Source: Nitriliruptoraceae bacterium
Lineage (GTDB): Bacteria; Actinomycetota; Nitriliruptoria; Nitriliruptorales; Nitriliruptoraceae
Direction of reading: 5' to 3'
DNA length: 9,790 nucleotides
Assembly: GCA_007134165.1 (NCBI GenBank)
Contig: SLLJ01000005.1
Coordinates: forward strand, 1-9,790
Position numbers and translations under genes: made by a program. The notes under the pieces are model-generated. The model saw only the letters and a list, made by a program, of their open reading frames with translations, was not told the DNA's origin and did no database searches. Numbering within the stretch: the stretch's first letter is position 1; every line of letters begins with the position of its first letter. Positions 1 to 6,864 of the stretch are shown in pieces.

Positions 1-561
1 CGCACGGTGGTGCGCGGCCGGGGCCGACCCGCCGCGCTCTACCTGCTCACCGAGACCGCGAGCGCCCTGTTCCCGCAGCGTTATGATGCGTTCGCTTCCG
101 AGATGCTGGCGTTCCTGACCGACGCCCACGGACGCGATGGTCTGCGAGCGTTCCTGCGGTGGCGGATGCAGCGCGAGGTCGATGCCCTGCGCAACGCCGT
201 CACCGCGGAGGATCTCCACGACCGGGTCGCGCAGCTGGCGGGGGCACTGACCGACGCCGGCTTCGACGCCTCCGTGGCCCCCGACGGCGAGGGCTTGGCG
301 CTCCGCCAGCAGCACTGCACCATCGAGGGCATCGCCCGCGAGCACCCCGAGGTCTGCGCCTACGAAGCGGCATCGTTCTCGACCGTGCTCGGCCGCGACG
401 TCGTGCTCTCCCGGCGCGAGACGCTCGCCGAGGGTGGGCACGCCTGCGTCTGCCACATCCGCGCGCGACGCCCCGCCACCACCGACCCGAGCACCACCAC
501 CGCCACGAACCCCGTTTCGAGCAGCCCGAGTTCCCCGCCTCAGCAAGGAGCCTACCAGTGA
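1..561 (+). CDS. sufR: SufR-type iron-sulfur-sensing transcriptional regulator, 5' end missing
   Basis: This is the C-terminal part of the repressor that usually heads actinobacterial SUF operons. The frame is open to base 1, so the start and most of the winged-helix domain lie outside the window. The GTG at 7 is internal, because the wing of the DNA-binding domain (RGRGRPAALYLLT) lies around it. Next come an Ala/Arg-rich helical stretch and a cysteine region. Counting from the GTG at 7, the cysteines are C104, C117, C147 and C149 (C-x12-C-x29-C-x-C). Family members bind a Fe-S cluster through C-terminal cysteines and lose DNA affinity when it is lost. The final 30 or so residues are a Thr/Ser/Pro-rich tail, probably unstructured. 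The stop overlaps the sufB start (GTGA), suggesting translational coupling. The identity rests on the wing motif, the cysteines and the position. Its operator is not in the window. Confidence 0.85.
   Translation, partial: RTVVRGRGRPAALYLLTETASALFPQRYDAFASEMLAFLTDAHGRDGLRAFLRWRMQREVDALRNAVTAEDLHDRVAQLAGALTDAGFDASVAPDGEGLALRQQHCTIEGIAREHPEVCAYEAASFSTVLGRDVVLSRRETLAEGGHACVCHIRARRPATTDPSTTTATNPVSSSPSSPPQQGAYQ
545..550 (+). promoter_or_regulatory. Shine-Dalgarno site fixing the sufB start
   Basis: AAGGAG lies 7 bases before GTG 558. The sufB frame is open far upstream, back into the regulator gene, so this site together with the GTGA overlap is what decides the start. Starting at 558 gives an N-terminus (SQTEITLPQV) and a length of 485 residues that fit the SufB family. 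Confidence 0.8.
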
Positions 562-2015
562 GCCAGACCGAGATCACCCTGCCACAGGTCAGCGAAGCCC
601 GGGCCAACCAGGACCAGGTCGCCCAGGATCTCGCCGACTACAAGTTCGGCTGGTCGGACAGCGACGAGGGCTATGCCTTCACGTCCGGACGCGGTCTGAC
701 CCGCGAGATCGTCGCCGCCATCAGCGAGCGCAAGGGCGAGCCGGCCTGGATGCGCGACCTGCGGCTGCGGGCGTTCGCCGCCTACGAGCGCCGGCCGATG
801 CCCAACTGGGGTGGACCCGCACTGGCCGACATCAAGTTCGACGACATCTTCTACTACGTCGAGGCCTCCGAGGGGCAGGCCGACTCCTGGGAGACGCTGC
901 CGCCGGAGATCCTCGAGACCTACGAGAAGCTCGGCATCCCGCAGGCCGAGCGTGAGCGGCTGATCGCCGGGGTCGCCGCGCAGTACGAGTCCACCGTGCT
1001 CTACCACAAGGTCCGCGAGGACCTCGAGGAGCAGGGGGTCATCTTCCTCGACACCGACGCCGGCCTCGCCGAGCACGAGGACCTCTTCCGCCAACACTTC
1101 GCCACCGTCATCCCACCCAACGACAACAAGTTCGCCGCGCTCAACACCGCGGTGTGGTCGGGCGGCTCGTTCATCGTGATCCCCGAGGGGGTCAAGGTCG
1201 ACATTCCGCTGCAGGCCTACTTCCGCATCAACAAGCAGAACATGGGCCAGTTCGAGCGCACGCTGATCATCGCCGAGCCCGGCTCCTACGTGCACTACGT
1301 CGAGGGCTGCACCGCGCCGATCTACTCGTCGGACTCGCTGCACTCCGCGGTGGTGGAGATCATCGTCAAGGAGGGCGCCCGGGTTCGCTACACGACGATC
1401 CAGAACTGGTCCAACAACGTCTACAACCTCGTGACCAAGCGAGCCGTTGCCCAGAAGAACGCGACCATGGAGTGGATCGACGGCAACATCGGCTCCAAGC
1501 TCACCATGAAGTACCCGGCGGTGTGGCTCACCGGCGAGGGCGCCAAGGGCGAGGTGCTCTCGGTCGCCTACGCCAACGACGGCCAGCACCAGGACGCCGG
1601 CGCCAAGATGGTGCACGCCGCGCCGTACACCACCTCGAACATCTTGTCCAAGTCCATCTCCAAGGGCGAGGGCCGCACCTCCTATCGGGGGCTGGTCGCC
1701 ATCAACGAAGGCGCGCACCACTCCCGCGCGGCCGTCAAGTGTGACGCGCTGATGCTCGACGAGACCTCCCGGTCGGACACCTACCCGTACATGGAGATCG
1801 AGCAGGACGACGCCACCATCGAACACGAGGCAACCGTCTCGAAGCTGTCCGACGACCAACTATTCTACTTCCAGCAGCGCGGCATCGACGAGGACGAGGC
1901 CACCGCCATGATCGTGCGCGGCTTCATCGAGCCCATCGCCCGCGAGCTGCCGATGGAGTACGCCGTCGAACTCAACCGGCTCATGGCCATCGAGATGGAG
2001 GGCGCGATCGGCTGA
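558..2015 (+). CDS. sufB: Fe-S cluster assembly scaffold protein SufB
   Basis: SufB is the sulfur-accepting scaffold subunit of the cytoplasmic SufBC2D complex. The 485-residue product has the usual length. It shows the family N-terminal region (YKFGWSDSDEGYAFTSGRGL), then the beta-helix core (VWSGGSFIVIPEGV, VHYVEGCTAP), and the C-terminal SufC-contacting helices (DDQLFYFQQRGI...MIVRGF). Only two cysteines are present, C251 in VEGCTAP and C395 in VKCDALML. They align with E. coli C254 and C405, the latter being the essential cluster-building residue paired with a SufD histidine. The EHEATVS segment, where E. coli has the functionally important E434 region, is intact. The start is GTG 558, overlapping the regulator stop. 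The gene is followed by an unusually long gap holding a hairpin. The identity is certain. Confidence 0.97.
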   Translation: MSQTEITLPQVSEARANQDQVAQDLADYKFGWSDSDEGYAFTSGRGLTREIVAAISERKGEPAWMRDLRLRAFAAYERRPMPNWGGPALADIKFDDIFYYVEASEGQADSWETLPPEILETYEKLGIPQAERERLIAGVAAQYESTVLYHKVREDLEEQGVIFLDTDAGLAEHEDLFRQHFATVIPPNDNKFAALNTAVWSGGSFIVIPEGVKVDIPLQAYFRINKQNMGQFERTLIIAEPGSYVHYVEGCTAPIYSSDSLHSAVVEIIVKEGARVRYTTIQNWSNNVYNLVTKRAVAQKNATMEWIDGNIGSKLTMKYPAVWLTGEGAKGEVLSVAYANDGQHQDAGAKMVHAAPYTTSNILSKSISKGEGRTSYRGLVAINEGAHHSRAAVKCDALMLDETSRSDTYPYMEIEQDDATIEHEATVSKLSDDQLFYFQQRGIDEDEATAMIVRGFIEPIARELPMEYAVELNRLMAIEMEGAIG

Positions 2016-2032
2016 CGCCCACGCCCAGCTCG

Positions 2033-2060
2033 TCGCGCCCCGCCGAGCCGCGGGGCGCGA
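2033..2060 (+). other. Perfect 11-bp GC-rich hairpin between sufB and sufD
   Basis: TCGCGCCCCGC (2033-2043) is followed by a 6-base loop, CGAGCC, and by its exact reverse complement GCGGGGCGCGA (2050-2060). A G-U pair at 2032/2061 could add a twelfth pair. It begins 17 bases after the sufB stop inside a 120-base gap. No T-run follows, so a classical intrinsic terminator is unlikely. An RNA-stability, processing or partial-attenuation element that sets the SufB to SufD ratio is possible. The inverted repeat is directly visible; its role is inference. Confidence 0.6.
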
Positions 2061-2135
2061 TCAGCGCCGGGGCCTGCAGGTGATCCCGTCCCCGACCGTT
2101 CTTCCTCCGCCTCCCAGCCACAGGAACCTGCCACC

Positions 2136-3515
2136 GTGACCCTCGATGCCCTCACCGATGCCGGCCTCGCCGCCCTCAGCGACGCGGCTGGAGACCCGAC
2201 CTGGCTGCGCGAACAGCGCCGGGCCGCGCTGGCCCGTACCCGTGATCAGGCCTGGCCCGACAGCCGCCGCGACGAGTTCTGGCGCTCGACCCCCTTCTCC
2301 AAGCGCTTCGACGTGCACGTGCCGATCGTGGGCGCCGAAGCCGAGCGCGCCGAACCCGCCGAGACACCTGCTTCGCTGGTCGAAACCCTCGAGGTCGAGG
2401 CCGCACTCGCCCGCGTGGTCGACGGCCGGCTCGTCGAGGTCCTGCTGCCCGTGGCCATGCACGCCGCGGGGGTGATCGTGACCGACCTGTCCACCGCCGC
2501 CCGCGAGCACGAGGAGCTGGTCCGGCCCCACCTCGGAGCGCTGACCACCTCCGGGTCGGGCAGTGGCGCCGACGAGGACCGCACCATCGGGGTCAGCGAC
2601 GCGGCCTGGACCGCCGGGGTGTTCATCCACGTGCCCGCCGAGGTCGAGCTCACCGCTCCCATCTCGGTGCACATGCACGCCACCGCCTCCGGGGCGCACC
2701 TGCCCCGGGTGCTGGTCGTCATCGGCCACCACGCCTCGGCCTCGGTGTACCTCGAGCACACCTCCGCGGGCAAGGGCCATCCCATCCTCGTGGACGAGGT
2801 CGTCGAGATCGTCGCCCAGGACGCGGCCCGGGTGCAGGTCGCCTCCTTGCAGGAGTGGGGCGACGAGGTCGCGCACCTCTCGCTGCAGAAGACCGCGGTG
2901 TACCGCGATGCTGAGGTGACCCATCTGTCGGTGACCACCGGCGGGGCCACCGTGCGCCTGCGTCCCGAGTTCGACCTGCTCGGACCCGGAGGCCGGGTGC
3001 GGCCGTTGGGCATCTACTTCGCCGACGACGGCCAGTGGTTCGACCTTCAGCCCTACGTGCGTCACCTCGCACCGCGGGCCTCCTCCGACGTGCTGTTCAA
3101 GGGGGCCCTGCAGGGCCGCAGCCGCACCGTGTTCCGCGGCAACGTGTTCGTGCACCGTGACGCGGTGGGCACCGACACCGACGAGAACAACCGCACGCTG
3201 ATCCTCACCGAAGGCGCCCGGGCGGACGCCACCCCGTTCCTCGAGATCGAGTGCTCGGACATCACCGCCGGGCACGGCTCGGCCACCGGCCAGATCGACG
3301 CGCGCTACCTGTATTACCTGCAGTCGCGTGGTATCCGCCGGGCCGACGCGCTGCGTCTGATCGTGCACGGGTTCTTCCGTGAGGTGCTCAGCGAGATCGA
3401 CCTGCCCGGCATCGAAACCCGTGCCGCCGACCACATCGAGCGTGAGATCGCCCAGGCCGACCTCGATGCCATCACCATCGATGACGCCGCCCTGCGTGAC
3501 CGCGAGGAGGAGTGA
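2136..3515 (+). CDS. sufD: Fe-S cluster assembly scaffold protein SufD
   Basis: SufD is the SufB paralogue that forms the SufB-SufD heterodimer on which clusters are assembled. The 459-residue product is somewhat longer than E. coli SufD. It has an N-terminal helical region (PTWLREQRRAALAR, DEFWRSTPFSKRFD), a beta-helix core, and the C-terminal signature ENNRTLILTEGARADATPFLEIECSD. H380 in AGHGSATGQID matches the cluster-site histidine H360 of E. coli SufD. The residue two before it, a cysteine in E. coli, is alanine here, and the only nearby cysteine is C373. YYLQSRGIRRADALRLIVHGFF is the SufC-contacting end, followed by an acidic tail (DREEE). Start GTG 2136 has AGGAA at 2122-2126. The frame is the same as sufB, with no further stop in the gap. 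The stop abuts the Rieske gene. Confidence 0.95.
   Translation: MTLDALTDAGLAALSDAAGDPTWLREQRRAALARTRDQAWPDSRRDEFWRSTPFSKRFDVHVPIVGAEAERAEPAETPASLVETLEVEAALARVVDGRLVEVLLPVAMHAAGVIVTDLSTAAREHEELVRPHLGALTTSGSGSGADEDRTIGVSDAAWTAGVFIHVPAEVELTAPISVHMHATASGAHLPRVLVVIGHHASASVYLEHTSAGKGHPILVDEVVEIVAQDAARVQVASLQEWGDEVAHLSLQKTAVYRDAEVTHLSVTTGGATVRLRPEFDLLGPGGRVRPLGIYFADDGQWFDLQPYVRHLAPRASSDVLFKGALQGRSRTVFRGNVFVHRDAVGTDTDENNRTLILTEGARADATPFLEIECSDITAGHGSATGQIDARYLYYLQSRGIRRADALRLIVHGFFREVLSEIDLPGIETRAADHIEREIAQADLDAITIDDAALRDREEE
3505..3510 (+). promoter_or_regulatory. Shine-Dalgarno site bearing on the Rieske gene start
   Basis: AGGAGG sits inside the last codons of sufD. It is 10 bases before GTG 3521 but only 1 base before GTG 3512, the start that overlaps the sufD stop as GTGA. 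The spacing favours 3521, although a shorter GAGG match at 3504-3507 could still serve 3512. The two starts differ by three residues. Confidence 0.55.
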
Positions 3516-3520
3516 GCGCC

Positions 3521-3868
3521 GTGCCCCCCACCAACGTCACCGCCCTCGACGACCTCGAGCCCGGCGTGCCCCATCGCGTCGACGTCGATGGCGTCCCCGT
3601 GTGCCTGGTCCGCGTCGACGCCTCCTCCGTCAAGGCCGTGTACGACACGTGCTCCCACCAGGAGTGGTCGCTGGCCGACGGCGGACTGGTGTTCGGCAAC
3701 GGCGTCGAGTGCAGCCTGCACGGCTCGACCTTCGACCTGGATACCGGTGCCCCCGAATCCCTGCCCGCGGTCCGACCCGTGCCCGTGTTCTCGGCCACCG
3801 TCGCCGACGGCCGGGTCCTCATCGACGTGACCGCCCCCACCAATGACGCGCCGTTCCCCGAGCACTGA
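3521..3868 (+). CDS. Rieske [2Fe-2S] ferredoxin-like protein in the SUF operon
   Basis: This is a small single-domain Rieske protein of 115 residues. It shows the ligand pattern C44-S-H46, 17 residues, C64-S-L-H67, that is C-x-H-x17-C-x2-H, which holds a [2Fe-2S] cluster by two Cys and two His. There is no signal peptide or membrane segment, so it is soluble and cytoplasmic, like the ferredoxin subunits of ring-hydroxylating dioxygenases. No oxygenase subunit is nearby. Its place between sufD and sufC recurs in some actinobacterial SUF operons and suggests a job in cluster assembly, perhaps electron delivery to the scaffold or a cluster carrier; this is inference. GTG 3521 is preferred by Shine-Dalgarno spacing, with GTG 3512 (GTGA overlap with sufD) as the alternative. 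It is often annotated as a non-heme iron oxygenase ferredoxin subunit, a name that probably misstates its role. Confidence 0.9.
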   Translation: MPPTNVTALDDLEPGVPHRVDVDGVPVCLVRVDASSVKAVYDTCSHQEWSLADGGLVFGNGVECSLHGSTFDLDTGAPESLPAVRPVPVFSATVADGRVLIDVTAPTNDAPFPEH

Positions 3869-3900
3869 ACCCTCCCACCCGCCCCGGAGACCCCCACACC

Positions 3901-4641
3901 ATGGCTGACCTCGAGATCCGCGACCTGACCGTCGAAGCCGACGGCACCGAGATCCTGCGTGGCGTCACGCTCGACCTCGACCTCGGCCGCACCATCGCCC
4001 TGATGGGCCCCAACGGTTCGGGCAAGTCCACCCTGGCCTATGCCATCGCCGGCCACCCCCTGTACGACATCACGGGTGGCACGATGACCTGGCAGGGCAC
4101 CGACCTGTCCGAGTTGTCCCCCGACGAGCGCGCCCGACTGGGGGTGTTCCTGGCCATGCAGTACCCGGTCGAGGTCCCCGGCGTGTCGGTCACCAACTTC
4201 CTGCGCACGGCGCTCAACGCCGTCTCCGGTGAGGAGGTACCGATCCGGCAGTTCATGACTCGGCTCAAGGCCGAGATGGCCGACCTCGGCGTCGACGAAT
4301 CCTTCCTCCAGCGCTCGGTCAACGAAGGGTTCTCCGGCGGAGAGAAGAAGCGCTTCGAGATCCTGCAGCTGGCGCTGCTGCGCCCCCGACTCGCGGTGCT
4401 CGACGAGACCGACTCGGGTCTCGACGTCGATGCGCTCAAGACCGTGGCCGAAGGCGTCGACCGGCTGCGCGGAGCCGACCTCGGGGTGCTGATCATCACC
4501 CACTACACCCGCATCCTGCGCTACATCCGTCCCGACGAGGTCCATGTCATGTTCGAGGGCCGGATCGCGGCCTCCGGCGGCCCGGAGCTCGCCGACGAGC
4601 TCGAGGCCGGCGGCTACGAGTCGCTGCGCGCCAGCGCCTGA
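3901..4641 (+). CDS. sufC: Fe-S assembly ATPase SufC
   Basis: SufC is the ABC-type ATPase subunit of SufBC2D. It dimerises on the SufB and SufD C-termini, and ATP hydrolysis drives the conformational change needed for cluster assembly. It is soluble and has no transporter partner. The 246-residue product, close to the E. coli length, has every catalytic element: Walker A GPNGSGKST at 36-44 (K42), Q-loop Q87 in MQYPVEVPG, signature FSGGEKKR at 144-151, Walker B LAVLDE with E169 in DETDSGLD, and switch H201 in ITHYTRIL. The segment PVEVPGVSVTNFLRTA and the SGGEKKRFEILQ form are typical of SufC as opposed to ABC importers. The start is ATG 3901 with GGAG about 10-11 bases upstream, 32 bases after the Rieske gene and 30 bases before sufS. 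Confidence 0.97.
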   Translation: MADLEIRDLTVEADGTEILRGVTLDLDLGRTIALMGPNGSGKSTLAYAIAGHPLYDITGGTMTWQGTDLSELSPDERARLGVFLAMQYPVEVPGVSVTNFLRTALNAVSGEEVPIRQFMTRLKAEMADLGVDESFLQRSVNEGFSGGEKKRFEILQLALLRPRLAVLDETDSGLDVDALKTVAEGVDRLRGADLGVLIITHYTRILRYIRPDEVHVMFEGRIAASGGPELADELEAGGYESLRASA

Positions 4642-4671
4642 GACCACCCAACCGCCCTGCAAGGGAGGCAC

Positions 4672-5910
4672 ATGACCATCGACGTCGCCACCGTGCGCAA
4701 GCAGTACCCGACCCTCCAGCAGGAGGTCGACGGTCGGCGGCTGGTCTACCTCGACTCGGCCGCCTCCTCCCAGACGCCCGAGGCCGTGCTCGACGCCATG
4801 GACGGGTACTACCGGCGGCTGCGCGCCAACGTCGAGCGTGGCGTCTACCGCCTGTCTGAGGAAGCGACCGCCCGCTACGAAGCGTCCCGCCATCGCCTCG
4901 CGGCCTTCGTCGGTGCCCCGTCGCCGGACGGGGTGGTGTTCACCCGCAACGTCACCGAGGCGATCAACCTGGTCGCCTACAGCTGGGTACGGCGGCGGCT
5001 GGGACCCGGTGATGCGGTGCTGACCACCGCCATGGAGCATCACGCCAACTTCGTGCCCTGGTGGCATGCCGCGCAGGACACCGGGGTGGAGCTTCGCGTC
5101 GTGCCGGTGCGCGAGGACTTCCACCTCGACGTCGAGGCGATGGGTCACCTGCTCGCCGACGGGCGGGTGCGGTTCCTCGCGCTCGGCCATGTCAGCAACG
5201 TGCTCGGCACGATCAACCCGCTGTCCGAGCTCATCGCGCTGGCCCGGGCCGCGAACCCCGAGGTGGTCGTGCTCGTCGACGGGGCGCAGGCCGTGCCCCA
5301 CCTACCGGTGGACGTCGCCGCGCTCGACGTCGACTTCTACGGGATCACCGGCCACAAGATGCTCGGTCCGACCGGCATCGGGGCGCTCATCGCCAAGCCC
5401 GAGCGGCTCGAACAGATGCCCCCGTTCCTCACCGGCGGGTCGATGATCCTGGACGTCTCGGCCGAGCACGTGGTGTGGAACCATCCGCCCCACCGCTTCG
5501 AGGCCGGCACGCCCATGATCGCCGAGGCGTTCGGGCTGCACGCCGCCTGCGACGTCCTCGACGAACTCGGCATGGACGTGGTCCGCGCCCATGAGCGTGA
5601 GCTGGTCGCCACCTTCCTCGACGCGCTCGGGGCCGCCGATGGCGTCACGGTCTACGGACCCACCGACCCCGAGCAGCGCTCCGGGGCGATCTCGTTCGCG
5701 GTCGACGGGGTGCACCCTCACGACCTCGGGGCCATGCTCGACAGCTACGGTGTGTGCATCCGGGTGGGTCACCACTGCGCCAAGCCACTGATGCGCTGGC
5801 TGGGAGTCAACGCCACCGCCCGCGCGTCGCTGTACGTGTACAACGACGTCGACGACCTCGCCCCGCTGCTCGAGGGCATCGAGGCGGCCCGCCGGTTCTT
5901 CGCCCGTTGA
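4672..5910 (+). CDS. sufS: Cysteine desulfurase SufS (group II, PLP-dependent)
   Basis: SufS converts L-cysteine to L-alanine and leaves a persulfide on its own cysteine, which it passes to SufU. The 412-residue product is full length for class V aminotransferase-fold group II desulfurases. Visible sites are the PLP-stacking histidine in MEHHANF (H123), D204 and Q207 in VDGAQAVPH (cofactor ring contacts), the Schiff-base lysine K229 in ITGHKMLGPTGIG, the catalytic cysteine C369 in RVGHHCAKPLM, and the substrate-carboxylate arginine R384 in ARAS. The RVGHHCAKPLM context distinguishes SufS from IscS/NifS, where the cysteine sits in a longer mobile loop. Start ATG 4672 follows AAGGGAGG at 4661-4668, an unusually close 3-base spacing. 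It lies 30 bases after sufC, and sufU follows after 10 bases. Confidence 0.97.
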   Translation: MTIDVATVRKQYPTLQQEVDGRRLVYLDSAASSQTPEAVLDAMDGYYRRLRANVERGVYRLSEEATARYEASRHRLAAFVGAPSPDGVVFTRNVTEAINLVAYSWVRRRLGPGDAVLTTAMEHHANFVPWWHAAQDTGVELRVVPVREDFHLDVEAMGHLLADGRVRFLALGHVSNVLGTINPLSELIALARAANPEVVVLVDGAQAVPHLPVDVAALDVDFYGITGHKMLGPTGIGALIAKPERLEQMPPFLTGGSMILDVSAEHVVWNHPPHRFEAGTPMIAEAFGLHAACDVLDELGMDVVRAHERELVATFLDALGAADGVTVYGPTDPEQRSGAISFAVDGVHPHDLGAMLDSYGVCIRVGHHCAKPLMRWLGVNATARASLYVYNDVDDLAPLLEGIEAARRFFAR

Positions 5911-5914
5911 GGGG
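5909..5914 (+). promoter_or_regulatory. Shine-Dalgarno site favouring the GTG start of sufU
   Basis: GAGGGG overlaps the sufS stop codon. It is 6 bases before GTG 5921 and 12 bases before the in-frame ATG 5927, so spacing favours the GTG. The overlap with the sufS stop suggests that sufS and sufU translation are coupled, which fits the need for balanced desulfurase and acceptor. Confidence 0.6.
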
Positions 5915-5920
5915 ACTTCC

Positions 5921-6385
5921 GTGACGATGGACGACCTGTACCAGGAGATCATCCTGGACCACTACCGCCGCCCGAAGAACCGGGCGCCGGCACTCGACGG
6001 TGAGGACGTCCACGTCCACCACTCCAACCCGCTGTGCGGCGACGAACTCGACCTGCGGCTTCGGGTCCGCGACGGGCGCATCGACGGGCTGGTGTTCGAC
6101 GGGGAGGGCTGCTCGATCAGCCAGGCCTCGGCCTCGGCGATGACCGACGCGGTGCTCGAGCGGGACCTCGACGATGCGCTCGAGCTCGCCGAGGACTTCC
6201 GCCTGCTGATGCACGGCACCCCCGCCACTCGGCCCGACGACCTGCGCGACGGGGTCGTCTTCGAAGGAGTGGCCCGTTTCCCGGTCCGGGTCAAGTGCGC
6301 GCTGCTGGGGTGGATGGCGGTGCGCGACGCCATCGAGACCTACCTGGCCGGCGCATCCGACCACGCCGTGACCTACGACGACTGA
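5921..6385 (+). CDS. sufU: Zinc-dependent sulfurtransferase SufU
   Basis: SufU is the partner of SufS. It takes the persulfide sulfur by a zinc-ligand swap and hands it to the SufB scaffold. The 154-residue product has the IscU fold but carries the SufU zinc set C39-x-D41, C64 and C126, in NPLCGDEL, EGCSISQASASAMT and RVKCALLGW. These correspond to the C41/D43/C66/C128 ligands of Bacillus SufU. The N-terminus (MDDLYQEIILDHYRRPKN) is strongly family-like. SufU also has an inserted stretch between the third and fourth ligands, here about 85-118, which IscU scaffolds lack. The start is GTG 5921, 10 bases after sufS. No sufE or A-type carrier gene is present in the window, consistent with SufU being the sole acceptor here. 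Confidence 0.95.
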   Translation: MTMDDLYQEIILDHYRRPKNRAPALDGEDVHVHHSNPLCGDELDLRLRVRDGRIDGLVFDGEGCSISQASASAMTDAVLERDLDDALELAEDFRLLMHGTPATRPDDLRDGVVFEGVARFPVRVKCALLGWMAVRDAIETYLAGASDHAVTYDD

Positions 6386-6390
6386 CCCCG

Positions 6391-6398
6391 AGGAGGAG
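6391..6398 (+). promoter_or_regulatory. Strong Shine-Dalgarno site deciding the sufT start
   Basis: AGGAGGAG, with AGGAGG 6 bases before ATG 6403, lies in the 17-base gap after sufU. The sufT frame is open well upstream inside sufU, so this site is the main evidence for starting at 6403. Confidence 0.8.
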
Positions 6399-6402
6399 CA
6401 CC

Positions 6403-6864
6403 ATGAGCGACCAGCGCACCGCGAGCCGATCACCCGTCTGGGACGACGGTGAGGGCATCCCCGAGGCCGACACGCCCGACGGCGCTGCTCCGGCCGCCGC
6501 CGACGAGCCCCGCCACCCCTTCGCCGACCTCCCCCTCGAGGACGACGGCGCACCCGCGGGCGAGCACCTGTTCAATGCGCTCAGGGCCGTGGTCGACCCC
6601 GAGATCGGCTACAACATCGTGGACCTCGGCCTGGTCTACGAGGTCACCAAACCGCGGCGCGGACACGCGCACGTGCTCATGACCCTGACCACCATGGGGT
6701 GCCCGCTGACCGAGGTCATCCACCAGCAGTGCTCCGTCATCCTCAGTGCCATGCCGGGCATCGACCACGTCGACGTGGAGTTCACCTTCTCGCCGCCGTG
6801 GTCCACCGACAACATGGCCGACTACGTGCGCGAGGAACTGCGCGCGATGGGCATGAACGTCTGA
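6403..6864 (+). CDS. sufT: SufT, DUF59/MIP18-family Fe-S maturation factor
   Basis: SufT is an accessory factor in Fe-S protein maturation, related to eukaryotic MIP18/CIA2 and to PaaD. Its biochemical role is less settled than that of the other SUF proteins. Of 153 residues, about 55-153 form the domain, with DPEIGYNIVDLGLVYEV (65-81), the conserved cysteine C100 in TTMGCPLTEVI, and FSPPWSTDNM near the end. A second cysteine, C110, lies close by. Residues 1-52 are an Asp/Glu/Ala/Pro-rich extension, probably disordered; actinobacterial SufT proteins commonly have some extension, but this one is long. Starting at ATG 6403 follows the strong Shine-Dalgarno site. This is the last gene of the SUF set. 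A 188-base gap follows. Confidence 0.93.
   Translation: MSDQRTASRSPVWDDGEGIPEADTPDGAAPAAADEPRHPFADLPLEDDGAPAGEHLFNALRAVVDPEIGYNIVDLGLVYEVTKPRRGHAHVLMTLTTMGCPLTEVIHQQCSVILSAMPGIDHVDVEFTFSPPWSTDNMADYVREELRAMGMNV

Noticed and set aside
552..1859. Long minus-strand open frame of 435 codons opposite sufB
   Set aside because: It is a mirror of sufB in a GC-rich genome. Its translation is dominated by Val/Asp/Gly/Leu-rich sequence with no recognisable domain, and the + strand gene is certain.
2013..2060. UGA followed by a stem-loop, as in a selenocysteine codon with a SECIS element
   Set aside because: The UGA falls exactly at the normal SufB C-terminus, and sufD has its own start with a Shine-Dalgarno site. 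Nothing suggests a selenoprotein.
2033..2060. The sufB-sufD hairpin as an intrinsic terminator
   Set aside because: There is no T-rich run after the stem, and full termination would cut off the essential downstream suf genes.
3472..5301. Minus-strand open frame of 609 codons opposite the Rieske gene, sufC and part of sufS
   Set aside because: It spans three well-supported + strand genes and their gaps, has a shadow-type composition (His/Gly/Val/Asp-rich), and shows no family motif.
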